Assembly (NCBI GenBank): GCA_018679295.1
Contig: JAHHLP010000164.1
Coordinates: 1 to 13,789, forward strand
DNA from: Rhodothermia bacterium
Lineage (GTDB): Bacteria; Bacteroidota; Rhodothermia; Rhodothermales; JABDKH01
Direction: 5' to 3'
Length of the DNA: 13,789 nt
In this document: positions 6,501-13,038 of the stretch, piece after piece
Layout of the letters: every line of letters begins with the position of its first letter
Numbering within the stretch: the first letter of the stretch is position 1
The notes under the pieces: model-generated
Databases searched by the model: none
Seen by the model: the letters and a program-made list of their open reading frames with translations, nothing else
Told to the model about the DNA's origin: nothing
Position numbers and translations under genes: made by a program

Positions 6501-7511
6501 ATGTCAAACCTCGGATACAACATCATCATTCTGGCCACCTGCTGGGTGCTTATCGCCGGAGCCGGCGTATACGTCACTTTCTTCGAGCAACCCAAAGAGG
6601 TAGAGCGACTCGAGAAGGCTGAGAAGCTCGCCCGGCTGCGGCAGGCGGAGGTAACCGCATTGCTGGCCGAACAATCCTCATCGTCAAAGGTGGCGCGCGA
6701 GATCATAACCAAGTGGCGGGCCCGATACAAGATCATACCCGACCAGCTCAAGACGCCCGACATTATTGGCTACCTCAACCGCCTGACAGCCAGCGGCTTC
6801 AAGAACTTTGACGTTCGTTTCGCCGCTAACAAGGCCGGCCAAGACTTTGGCACCTACACTTTCAAGGCAAGCGGCCGCGCCTACTACACCAGTCTATACA
6901 AATTCATCTGGGAGATCGAGAACAACCGCAACTTCTATGCGGTGCGCGACCTGACCCTCGACCAGATCGACCTCGTCACTGAAAACGAGGAAACGGGGGA
7001 GGACGAGATGCAGGTGATGGTCTCATTCAGCATGAACATCGACGCTTTCTACGGTGGAGCCCAGGGGCTCAGCGCAGGGGATGAGGGCATCGCGGGGTTA
7101 TACGAGTCCGACGGGCTGCCTATCACGAAGGAAGATGGGGCAGAGCGTCCACCCGTTCCATCGTATGTGCTTCCGGAAATGAAGCCGATTATGAACCCGT
7201 TCTACCCGTTGATCATGGAGTCGATACCGCCGAATACCTATGGCCATCTTGATGTCGAGAAGGCGCGCTTGGTCTCGATTGTCGGTGCCGACAAGGCCAT
7301 CTTCCTCGAGGAGGGTGAGTATAGAACACTAGGTGTCGGTGATCCTGTTTATCTTGGTGAGGTAACCCTCATCGATCCCACCAATGACCGAGTCCTTGTA
7401 AGACTCAATCGGGGGGGTATCATCGACGAAGTTGAAATGACGATGGAGACCGGCGAACGCTTCAGGCAAGCGTTGGGGCCGGTCCGATTGTCTCCCATTG
7501 AATCCCAGTAA
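6501..7511 (+). CDS. PilO-PilP fusion: T4P alignment protein linking inner membrane and secretin
   Basis: The 336-residue protein has a short cytoplasmic start, one membrane helix (about 7-28), a charged coiled-coil (29-65) and a ferredoxin-like periplasmic domain to about 190, the architecture of PilO (usually about 200 residues). A linker of about 45 residues rich in Gly, Asp and Pro follows. A domain from about 250 to 325 then reads like PilP or the HR domain of GspC: KARLVSIVGADKAIFLEEG, then GVGDPVYLGEV, and short beta-strand repeats. PilP is normally a separate lipoprotein that docks on the N-terminal domains of PilQ, so this fusion would connect PilN/PilO to the secretin in one chain. 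It sits between the PilM-PilN gene and the secretin gene, which supports the reading. No lipobox is present, as expected if the membrane anchor comes from the PilO helix. A run of seven G (7411-7417) lies in the PilP-like part. The PilO part is confident; the PilP part rests on motif resemblance by eye. Confidence 0.82.
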   Translation: MSNLGYNIIILATCWVLIAGAGVYVTFFEQPKEVERLEKAEKLARLRQAEVTALLAEQSSSSKVAREIITKWRARYKIIPDQLKTPDIIGYLNRLTASGFKNFDVRFAANKAGQDFGTYTFKASGRAYYTSLYKFIWEIENNRNFYAVRDLTLDQIDLVTENEETGEDEMQVMVSFSMNIDAFYGGAQGLSAGDEGIAGLYESDGLPITKEDGAERPPVPSYVLPEMKPIMNPFYPLIMESIPPNTYGHLDVEKARLVSIVGADKAIFLEEGEYRTLGVGDPVYLGEVTLIDPTNDRVLVRLNRGGIIDEVEMTMETGERFRQALGPVRLSPIESQ

Positions 7512-7532
7512 ATCCATCCAAAAGTGCGTTCT

Positions 7533-7536
7533 GGAG
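7533..7536 (+). promoter_or_regulatory. Shine-Dalgarno sequence deciding the secretin start
   Basis: GGAG at 7533-7536 lies eight bases before ATG 7545. This favours ATG 7545 over the in-frame GTG at 7524, which would add seven residues ahead of an otherwise good signal peptide. Most other genes here lack such a site. Confidence 0.55.
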
Positions 7537-7544
7537 TTAGTACC

Positions 7545-8903
7545 ATGAAGTTTAAGATCGCCTCAGCTCATACGAAGTTGGCTGTGCTGGGCATGGCCGT
7601 AGTTGCGCTGTCGGCAGCGTTTCCAAAGCTCTCCGACGGGCAGGACCTTCCACCTCAGCGTCAGATCCGGGCATACATCCCTCCTGATCAGCTGGTGTCT
7701 ATGCTGCCGTCAACTCCGTTTGACCGTTTCCTGGAGTTCGTCGACCCCATTTTTCAGCGGGTGACGGGCAAGCAGGTCGTGGATCCGGAAGGTCGCACCA
7801 GCCCGATTGGAGTGTCGATTGCGTCGATGCACTTTCTGGATGCGTTCGAACTCGTGCTCCAGTACAACGGACTTGTGTACCGCGAGACGGACCGCTTCTT
7901 CATCGTCGAGCAGGCGCCGGCGGGTGAGGTAGGTGCGATTGGGGCAGGCGCCCCCGACCTCGGTGGTGCGGAATTGCTGCCCGCTAATAAAGATACCCGG
8001 GAAATTCAGATCAATGCGATTCTCTTCGAACTGAACCACTCAAAGGTCCGCTCGATGGGGCTTAACTGGAGCGTCTTCCTAGGCGGCGGTCAGGGCGGAC
8101 AAGGCGGAGGTCAAGGCGGCGGACAAAGCGGCGGCGGAAACAGATCCGAGTTCTTCCTCAAGACGGACGACATCTTCGACGGCGTTGAAGATTACGTTCG
8201 CTCCCCCGAAGAAATTCCGTTTTCGGACCTGAAGCAGTTCTTCCAGCTAGCCGAGACGCAGGGCGTCGGTGAAACCATCGCGCAGCCGCAGGTCACGGTA
8301 CAGAGCGGAGAGCAGGGCACGATCCAGATCGGTTCGGATATCCCGGTTCAGGTAAGGGACTTCGCCGGTAACACGGTGACTCAGTTCTTCTCAACCGGAA
8401 TCATCATCGATGTGACACCGACCCTAGTCAAGGAGGCCACCGCCGACACGGCAGGAGCTCCCGTCCTCGAGTTTGTACACTTGGACGTCAAAGTCGAGAA
8501 GTCGGGTAGCACACCTTCCGTTGCCGGTATCATTATCGACAGAAACACCGCCAACACGCAGGTTCTGCTGCTCGACGGAGAGCAGACGGTGATCGGTGGA
8601 TTGTATTCAACCGAGGAATCCGTCTCGCGTGCCGGCGTACCCTTCCTGAAGGATCTGCCGCCATGGTTCTTTGGAATCCGCTACCTGTTTGGAAAGTCTC
8701 AGCGTACCACCAACCAGAAAGAACTACTCATCGTGCTGCAGGCCGAACTCATTGATGGCCTTGAGTCGAGAGCGCGTCGCCGTGGTCAGGTCGACTTGCT
8801 CGAGAGAAACAGGCGCGAGGTTGAGGAAGCGTTCGACCGGTTCAATCGCCGCGTAGGCGACTCCGTGCCGGATCCAACACGGTTCCGCGAGCCAATCGAG
8901 TAA
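7545..8903 (+). CDS. pilQ: PilQ-like secretin, outer-membrane channel
   Basis: This 452-residue secretin should form the gated outer-membrane ring through which the pilus passes. It begins with a signal peptide (basic MKFK, hydrophobic core about 12-26, likely cut near residues 24-33). One short N-domain (about 40-122) ends in LVLQYNGLVYRETDRFFIVE, typical of the N1/STN type. The secretin core starts near 150 with REIQINAILFELNHS and continues through QPQVTVQSGEQ, STGIIIDVTPTLV, LLLDGEQTVIGGLY and VPFLKDLPPWFFGIRYLFG (365-383), ending in ELLIVLQAEL. It is short for PilQ (often 600-900 residues): AMIN domains and further N-domains are absent. A Gly/Gln linker of GGQ-type units occupies 180-198 inside the core, and an Arg/Glu-rich tail of about 48 residues follows, perhaps an S-domain for a pilotin. 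ATG 7545 was chosen for its GGAG and because it gives a clean signal peptide. It is the last gene of the operon and is followed by a strong terminator. Family assignment is firm; T4P rather than T2SS follows from the neighbours. Confidence 0.9.
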   Translation: MKFKIASAHTKLAVLGMAVVALSAAFPKLSDGQDLPPQRQIRAYIPPDQLVSMLPSTPFDRFLEFVDPIFQRVTGKQVVDPEGRTSPIGVSIASMHFLDAFELVLQYNGLVYRETDRFFIVEQAPAGEVGAIGAGAPDLGGAELLPANKDTREIQINAILFELNHSKVRSMGLNWSVFLGGGQGGQGGGQGGGQSGGGNRSEFFLKTDDIFDGVEDYVRSPEEIPFSDLKQFFQLAETQGVGETIAQPQVTVQSGEQGTIQIGSDIPVQVRDFAGNTVTQFFSTGIIIDVTPTLVKEATADTAGAPVLEFVHLDVKVEKSGSTPSVAGIIIDRNTANTQVLLLDGEQTVIGGLYSTEESVSRAGVPFLKDLPPWFFGIRYLFGKSQRTTNQKELLIVLQAELIDGLESRARRRGQVDLLERNRREVEEAFDRFNRRVGDSVPDPTRFREPIE

Positions 8904-8926
8904 CCACACGCAAAGTCCAGAGCAGG

Positions 8927-8960
8927 AAAGGGGCGGCCAACGGTCGCCCCTTTTTCTTTA
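8927..8960 (+). terminator. Strong intrinsic terminator of the pilus operon
   Basis: AAAGGGGCGGCC (8927-8938) pairs with 8942-8953 (GGTCGCCCC plus the first three T), with one G-T wobble, around an AAC loop. A T-rich run continues to about 8959 (TTTTTCTTTA). It lies 24 bases after the secretin stop codon. Confidence 0.92.
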
Positions 8961-8980
8961 TACTGACCGCGCGCCGACAA

Positions 8981-9010
8981 TTGTGGGTCGGGTATCGAAG
9001 TTATCCTTTG
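8981..9010 (+). promoter_or_regulatory. Possible Bacteroidota-type promoter for the M28-like lipoprotein gene
   Basis: TTG (8981-8983) is followed after 18 bases by TATCCTTTG (9002-9010). The Bacteroidota consensus is TTG, about 17-23 bases, then TAnnTTTG. Here three bases rather than two separate TA from TTTG, so the match is imperfect. Its position right after the terminator fits a new transcription unit and a start codon near 9038. Confidence 0.25.
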
Positions 9011-9037
9011 GAATGTCTTGACGTTCACCACCTCCTC

Positions 9038-10378
9038 TTGAAGACCTGTAGCCTTTTTCTCCTATTGATTGGTGCGTTCTGCGTCGGATGCAGTGCACTC
9101 ACCGTGCCCGAGGCACCGAGGGTTTCGAATCCCGTCTCGCCGATCTGGGATGTCAATCAAATCAGGCGGCACCTCGTGTTCCTGCACGACCGCTCGGCGC
9201 GTGGCCGAGTCGACGGAACCGTGGGCTACGGCGTGGCAGCCTCCTATGTCGGTCAGAGACTGGAAGAGTATGGCCTGCAACCTGCTACAGCGGGCGACTT
9301 CAGGTTGTTGTACACCACGCCGCGTAACCTGGTCAGGGCCTCGAGAGTCCGCATTGGAAATACTGATACGGTTAGTCTGAGGCCCGGCATCGACTTTCTG
9401 CCCGACGGCCGCACCGGCAACGCGTTCGCCGCCGTCTCGGGCATTGGCGTTGCAAATGAGGATGGGGTTTGGGATGGTCCTGCGATACCGGTTCTGTTTC
9501 GCAGCAAGCCACCGCTTTCCAGACTCCAGCAGCTGCGCCAGCTAGGCGTACCGCTCGCCCTTGTAGAGTCGGGCACCTTGAAACCAAGTCCCGCGCAGTT
9601 GTCCGTGCGAGGGTTAGGAGTTCTGCACCTGACGAGTCAGTCGGTAACGCGCATCCTCGAGGGGGCTCACTCGGCGGACGCCATTGGCCAGGGAGTTCTG
9701 CTCCTGCGGCGACCCCTCCGGATAGAGATTATCGCCGAGGAGGATCCGACGGGATCCGGAATCAACGTCGTTGGCTTTGTGCCCGGCAAGGATCCCGTCC
9801 TCGCCCGTGAGGCCGTCTTGTTATGCACTCACCTGGATGCGGTGGGCAGCTTCGGAGGAGCCGACTTCATGGACCTGCAGAACTACGGCGTCGAGGTCGC
9901 CGCGGTGCTCGATGTGGTTCGCCAGTTCTCCTCGTTTTCACGTCTGACGCGAATACCGGAACGGACGCTCATTGTGGCGTTCGTGGCGGGAGGCACGATT
10001 CACTCCGGCGGTTTTAGAGCCTTGCTGAGACAGCCGTTGTGGGACATGGAGTCGGTCAGATCAATTGTGTACGTGGGTGCGCCCGCTGGGGGTGCCGACT
10101 CGCTGATCGCGGCCGCCGGCCAATTCAGGGACCGGCTGCGTATCGTGCAGGCGGCCGATACAATCCCGGATATCATGATCCCCATACCTAAAGCGCCGGA
10201 TCGGGGCTCGCGTCCGGGCGAGCGTCAGCCGGAAAGGGAGCGTACTGACCCGCGTACCTACCTGAACGAGGCGGTGGATTCGGCAAGGGAACTCGCGTCA
10301 CGAATCTACGCCCGGGTCGGCATCGACGCGGTGGCCGGTGCGGTCACTGCCCGTGACAACCGAAGTGCGGCGCGCTAA
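9038..10378 (+). CDS. M28-peptidase-like lipoprotein, apparently lacking catalytic residues
   Basis: Starting at TTG 9038, this 446-residue product opens with MKTCSLF, a hydrophobic core and CVGC, a plausible lipoprotein signal with the lipidated Cys at 18; Cys at -3 is unusual. No in-frame ATG exists near the start, and the open frame extends back to TTG 8981, so the start is uncertain. The body resembles M28 aminopeptidases: VLLCTHLDAVG (H265, D267) matches the first metal-ligand region, followed by GGAD (D276) and a helix YGVEVAAVLDVVRQF. However, the paired catalytic glutamates expected in the next conserved block are replaced by Gly-Gly (318-319 in FVAGGTIHSGG), the next aspartate region reads IVYVGAPAGG, and no C-terminal metal-ligand histidine is evident. 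It is therefore probably an inactive binding or structural protein in the envelope; this is inference from motifs. The last segment is basic and proline-rich. Its stop codon overlaps the next start by one base (TAATG), indicating translational coupling. Confidence 0.72.
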   Translation: MKTCSLFLLLIGAFCVGCSALTVPEAPRVSNPVSPIWDVNQIRRHLVFLHDRSARGRVDGTVGYGVAASYVGQRLEEYGLQPATAGDFRLLYTTPRNLVRASRVRIGNTDTVSLRPGIDFLPDGRTGNAFAAVSGIGVANEDGVWDGPAIPVLFRSKPPLSRLQQLRQLGVPLALVESGTLKPSPAQLSVRGLGVLHLTSQSVTRILEGAHSADAIGQGVLLLRRPLRIEIIAEEDPTGSGINVVGFVPGKDPVLAREAVLLCTHLDAVGSFGGADFMDLQNYGVEVAAVLDVVRQFSSFSRLTRIPERTLIVAFVAGGTIHSGGFRALLRQPLWDMESVRSIVYVGAPAGGADSLIAAAGQFRDRLRIVQAADTIPDIMIPIPKAPDRGSRPGERQPERERTDPRTYLNEAVDSARELASRIYARVGIDAVAGAVTARDNRSAAR

Positions 10379-11181
10379 TGAAACTTGGGTGGTTGCCGGA
10401 TTCGCTAACGACCGATGTTGCCGCAATGGCCGAGATGTCGCTCCTCTGGGGTTTGGATGGGGTGGTACTGCGGGCAGTCGACGGGGACAGGCAGCAGGTC
10501 CCCTTCGTCAATGAACGGCGGGTTCGCGAGCGGCTCCTTAAGAACGAGGTCGAAATTGTTGCCGTCGAGCCGGGGTTGTTCGAGGGCGACCTCGGCGACA
10601 GATCGGAATGGCTGAACGAAGTCTACTCCGTGACGCCGATCGTCGAATTCTGCGGCCGGATGGGATGTCGCGTCATTCAGGCATCGGCATTCTCCTCATC
10701 CGATGAGGCCGGCGACAACCCGGACCTCGATCTGCCATTTCGGAAGCTTGTCGAGCAGGTCCAAAATGACATCGTTTTCGCAATAAAGAATGATATCGAT
10801 AGCAGGATTGCGCGGACCGATCAACTGCGCGACTTGGTCCTTAGGCTGCTTCAGGAAGCGCACAAACCTGTGATTTCTGCCTCGTGGTGCCCTGCTTCAT
10901 CGCTGTTGGCGGATGATCAACCGGCTGCATACGCCCGTGAAATGGCGTCGATGGCATCTATCGTCCGCTGTCGCGACCTATCGGACGGACTGCAGGGGTT
11001 TGTCCCTTTCGGGGCCGGGGTGGTGCCGTGGCCTGAGATCTTCGCCGACCTTGCTGTCGCAGGATTTGACGGCACACTTGTGCTGGACTTTCCGCCGGGC
11101 ACCTCGCGCTCGGCTGGCCTCCGATCGGCCACCCTTCTGATAACCACCTGGCGCCGAGCCACTGCGGCTACTGAAAGATGA
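10378..11181 (+). CDS. TIM-barrel sugar-isomerase-like (AP-endonuclease-2 family-like) protein with altered metal site
   Basis: This 267-residue protein has the layout of the xylose-isomerase-like TIM-barrel family: MKLGW at the start, alternating beta-strand and helix segments, LKNEVEIVAVEPGLF, the pair CGRMGCRVIQAS, and near the end FGAGVVPWPEIFADLAVAGF followed by a final beta-strand TLVLDF. Members are often metal-dependent epimerases or isomerases of sugars, or endonuclease IV relatives. The usual ligands look missing: the strand that normally carries a glutamate reads VFAIKND (133-139), the strand after it reads VISASWCPASS without the usual Asp/His pair, and the final Glu is D237. The protein may therefore not be catalytic or may use another mechanism; resemblance to the family is by eye. 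It is translationally coupled to the upstream lipoprotein gene (TAATG overlap), so the two products probably act together. Its 3' end overlaps the minus-strand barrel gene by 14 bases. Confidence 0.65.
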   Translation: MKLGWLPDSLTTDVAAMAEMSLLWGLDGVVLRAVDGDRQQVPFVNERRVRERLLKNEVEIVAVEPGLFEGDLGDRSEWLNEVYSVTPIVEFCGRMGCRVIQASAFSSSDEAGDNPDLDLPFRKLVEQVQNDIVFAIKNDIDSRIARTDQLRDLVLRLLQEAHKPVISASWCPASSLLADDQPAAYAREMASMASIVRCRDLSDGLQGFVPFGAGVVPWPEIFADLAVAGFDGTLVLDFPPGTSRSAGLRSATLLITTWRRATAATER

Positions 11182-11806
11182 GTGACGTAAAAATCTCGAG
11201 CCCTGTGTTACGCAATGGCGCGTCCGGGCGATTGCGGACATCGGAGCGCCCGAAGGTTCCCCGTGCTCCTACTACTACGCGTTCGCCCGCTATCTCAAAC
11301 TCCAGCCCGCCTCCGAGCACGAAGCCGAGGTCGATCGATTCCACAGACTGGTCCGATTCACTCTGCGTAAGTCCGCCCCGGGTGGACTGCCATTCGATAG
11401 ATGATTCCAGCTTCGACGCGAAGTATGGTCCGGCAAACACCCGCGGCTTGACCGAGGCACCGACGTCAAACGAATACACGGCCAGCACCGGTATCTCCAG
11501 GTAGGAGATGGTTGACTTCACACGCAGTGGCAAATCCTCGCCGGTCACGATGGCGCTGTCGCTCTTGGCTCCCTTAACGATGTATCTCAACTCAGGCTGG
11601 ATTGACAACCCATTCGGAAACGTGAACGCCAGAGAAACGCCGCCACCAAACGAGGTTCGGAAGTCGAATTCGGTCGTAGCGTCACCGCTGAAGGTGGTGG
11701 TGTTGAAGGCAATGATCAGGCCGGGCTCCATGTCCTGGGCGTCCGCCGAGCGTGGTCCGATGAACACGATTGCCATCACCATCGCCGAGGCCAGGAAACT
11801 TCGCAT
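11168..11806 (-). CDS. PorT-like outer-membrane beta-barrel protein
   Basis: The 212-residue product starts with a signal peptide (MRSF, hydrophobic core, probable cut after ADA at residue 23). The rest alternates polar and hydrophobic residues in strands separated by Gly/Asp turns, as in eight-stranded outer-membrane barrels of the PorT/OMP_b-brl type common in Bacteroidota: GLIIAFNTTTFSGD, FGGGVSLAFTFPNGLSIQPE, ISYLEIPVLAVYSF, RVFAGPYFASKLE, DLGFVLGGGLEFEI. The LEIPVL segment followed by a GPYF strand is typical of this group. The last strand ends GLEIFTSLIFQ, with an aromatic residue close to the terminus. The exact role is unknown; such barrels are often reported as porin-like or uncharacterised. 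It diverges from the acyltransferase gene across only 43 bases, which should contain promoters for both, and runs tail to tail into the TIM-barrel gene. Confidence 0.8.
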   Translation of the reverse strand: MRSFLASAMVMAIVFIGPRSADAQDMEPGLIIAFNTTTFSGDATTEFDFRTSFGGGVSLAFTFPNGLSIQPELRYIVKGAKSDSAIVTGEDLPLRVKSTISYLEIPVLAVYSFDVGASVKPRVFAGPYFASKLESSIEWQSTRGGLTQSESDQSVESIDLGFVLGGGLEFEIAGERVVVGARGTFGRSDVRNRPDAPLRNTGLEIFTSLIFQ

Positions 11807-11849
11807 TGTTCGACCACGTGATTAGCTTCGAGAACGCGATTACGACGCG

Positions 11850-12665
11850 ATGAGCACCGATAAGTTACACGATACGCCAAAGCCGAGGGAAAGCACCGAC
11901 TCGGCCGCTTGGTCGGTCGCAAACCGCCTGTGGTTTGTACTCGGCTATGGCTGGGCGGTTGTGGCAACTGCTTTCTTCGCCCTTGCGTTCGCGACAGCCA
12001 GGCTCATCAGTGGCAACCCGAATGTATTCCGCTACTGGGCTAGCGGTTGGAGCCGCTCACTGATGTTCGGCTTTGGCGTGCAAACGGAAGCGGAGATCAG
12101 ATGCAATCTGGACTGTGACCGGTCGTACGTCTTCGTGGCCAACCATCAGAATATGCTTGACATACCGCTATTGGCCAGTGTCTTGCCGTGCTCTTTCGGT
12201 TTTGTCGCGAAAGCCGAGCTTGAGCGCTGGCCATTCCTCGGCATGGCACTAAAGATGTCGCCCTCCGTATTTGTGGCCTCGGGTGATCCACGCCGATCCC
12301 TCGCAAGTCTGCAGAAGGCCGGTAGAGAGATACGGGAGGGTCGATCCGTCATCATCTTCCCCGAAGGTATGCGAACCTATTCGCCGCACATGGTTCCTTT
12401 CAAGAAGAGCGCATTCGTCCTTGCGGCGGAGGCGGGAGTGCCGATCGTTCCCATTACCATAGTAGATGCCTACCGCCTCGTAAACGAAGAGGTCTTTGCT
12501 GCGCGCCGCGGCACCGTCCGAGTCGTCGTCCACCCGCCCATGCCTGTGAAGGGACGAACACGGGCTGAGCTGAGCCCTTTCATGCAGCGCGTGAGGGCAG
12601 TGATAGAATCGGAACTCGCGTCTCCTTCGGGAGCGGATGCTTTGGCCAACCTCCGGATTCCGTGA
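11850..12665 (+). CDS. plsC: 1-acyl-sn-glycerol-3-phosphate acyltransferase (PlsC family)
   Basis: This 271-residue enzyme should transfer a fatty acyl group to the 2-position of lysophosphatidic acid, producing phosphatidic acid for phospholipid synthesis at the inner membrane. After a polar N-terminus it has a hydrophobic segment (about 28-53) that anchors it. The catalytic NHxxxxD motif is NHQNMLD (98-104, with H99 and D104). The substrate-phosphate-binding block FPEGMR is at 170-175, and the fourth motif is GVPIVPITIV at about 196-205. The second motif region reads VFVASGDPRRS, a modest deviation from the usual F-x-x-R. Length and motif order agree with the family. The closely related lyso-ornithine-lipid acyltransferases share these motifs, so the exact acceptor is not proven. 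It starts 44 bases from the divergent barrel gene; gatC follows after 54 bases that hold a TAnnTTTG box. Confidence 0.9.
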   Translation: MSTDKLHDTPKPRESTDSAAWSVANRLWFVLGYGWAVVATAFFALAFATARLISGNPNVFRYWASGWSRSLMFGFGVQTEAEIRCNLDCDRSYVFVANHQNMLDIPLLASVLPCSFGFVAKAELERWPFLGMALKMSPSVFVASGDPRRSLASLQKAGREIREGRSVIIFPEGMRTYSPHMVPFKKSAFVLAAEAGVPIVPITIVDAYRLVNEEVFAARRGTVRVVVHPPMPVKGRTRAELSPFMQRVRAVIESELASPSGADALANLRIP

Positions 12666-12683
12666 TTTCTGGAGGCTCGCTGT

Positions 12684-12691
12684 TATCTTTG
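12684..12691 (+). promoter_or_regulatory. TAnnTTTG (-7) promoter box ahead of gatC
   Basis: TATCTTTG at 12684-12691 matches exactly the TAnnTTTG element of Bacteroidota housekeeping promoters, 28 bases before the gatC ATG. No clear TTG/TTTG element is found at the expected upstream distance, so it is a half-match only. Confidence 0.35.
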
Positions 12692-12719
12692 GATCCAAGC
12701 CTTCTTTATTCGAACCATC

Positions 12720-13007
12720 ATGAAAGTCACAAGGGACCAGGTCCGGCACATTGCTGCGCTCGCCAGGCTGCGCTTTGACGCCGCCGAAGAAGAAGAGATC
12801 GCAACGCAGATGACCCGAATCCTCGATTACGTGGAGAAGCTGAATGAATTGAACCTCGAGGGTGTTGAGCCCATGTCCCACGTACTCGACCTCCACAATG
12901 TCGTGCGGCCTGATCAGCCCCATAAGCGAATCACGCGCGAGCAGGCGTTATCGAACGCACCGGACGCCGACGATGTGTACTTCCGTGTCCCCAAAGTGAT
13001 AGAGTAA
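12720..13007 (+). CDS. gatC: Asp-tRNA(Asn)/Glu-tRNA(Gln) amidotransferase subunit C
   Basis: This 95-residue protein has the standard size and features of GatC, the small subunit that wraps around GatA and stabilises the GatCAB amidotransferase. GatCAB converts Glu-tRNA(Gln) and Asp-tRNA(Asn) to the amidated forms. The N-terminus MKVTRDQVRHIAALARL is the family's helical opening, followed by TRILDYVEKLNELNLEGVEP (a highly typical motif, with MSHV next) and a C-terminus with DDVYFRVPKVIE. No gatA or gatB is adjacent, which is common. The ATG at 12720 is the only sensible start and matches the family's N-terminus. The next gene begins 31 bases after the stop and could be cotranscribed. Confidence 0.96.
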   Translation: MKVTRDQVRHIAALARLRFDAAEEEEIATQMTRILDYVEKLNELNLEGVEPMSHVLDLHNVVRPDQPHKRITREQALSNAPDADDVYFRVPKVIE

Positions 13008-13038
13008 TCATCAATCATCGAATGAAGAAGAGACAAGG

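Noticed and set aside
7524..7544. GTG 7524 as the secretin start
   Set aside because: ATG 7545 has a GGAG eight bases upstream and yields a cleaner signal peptide.
9117..9140. GGGTTTCGAATCCCG, resembling a tRNA T-arm
   Set aside because: No anticodon arm, D arm or acceptor stem could be found upstream, and it lies inside the lipoprotein coding sequence.
12249..12923. Long minus-strand open frame (224 codons)
   Set aside because: It lies antisense to plsC and gatC, both of which have clear family motifs; its translation has no recognisable domain and is rich in His/Arg, typical of a shadow frame.
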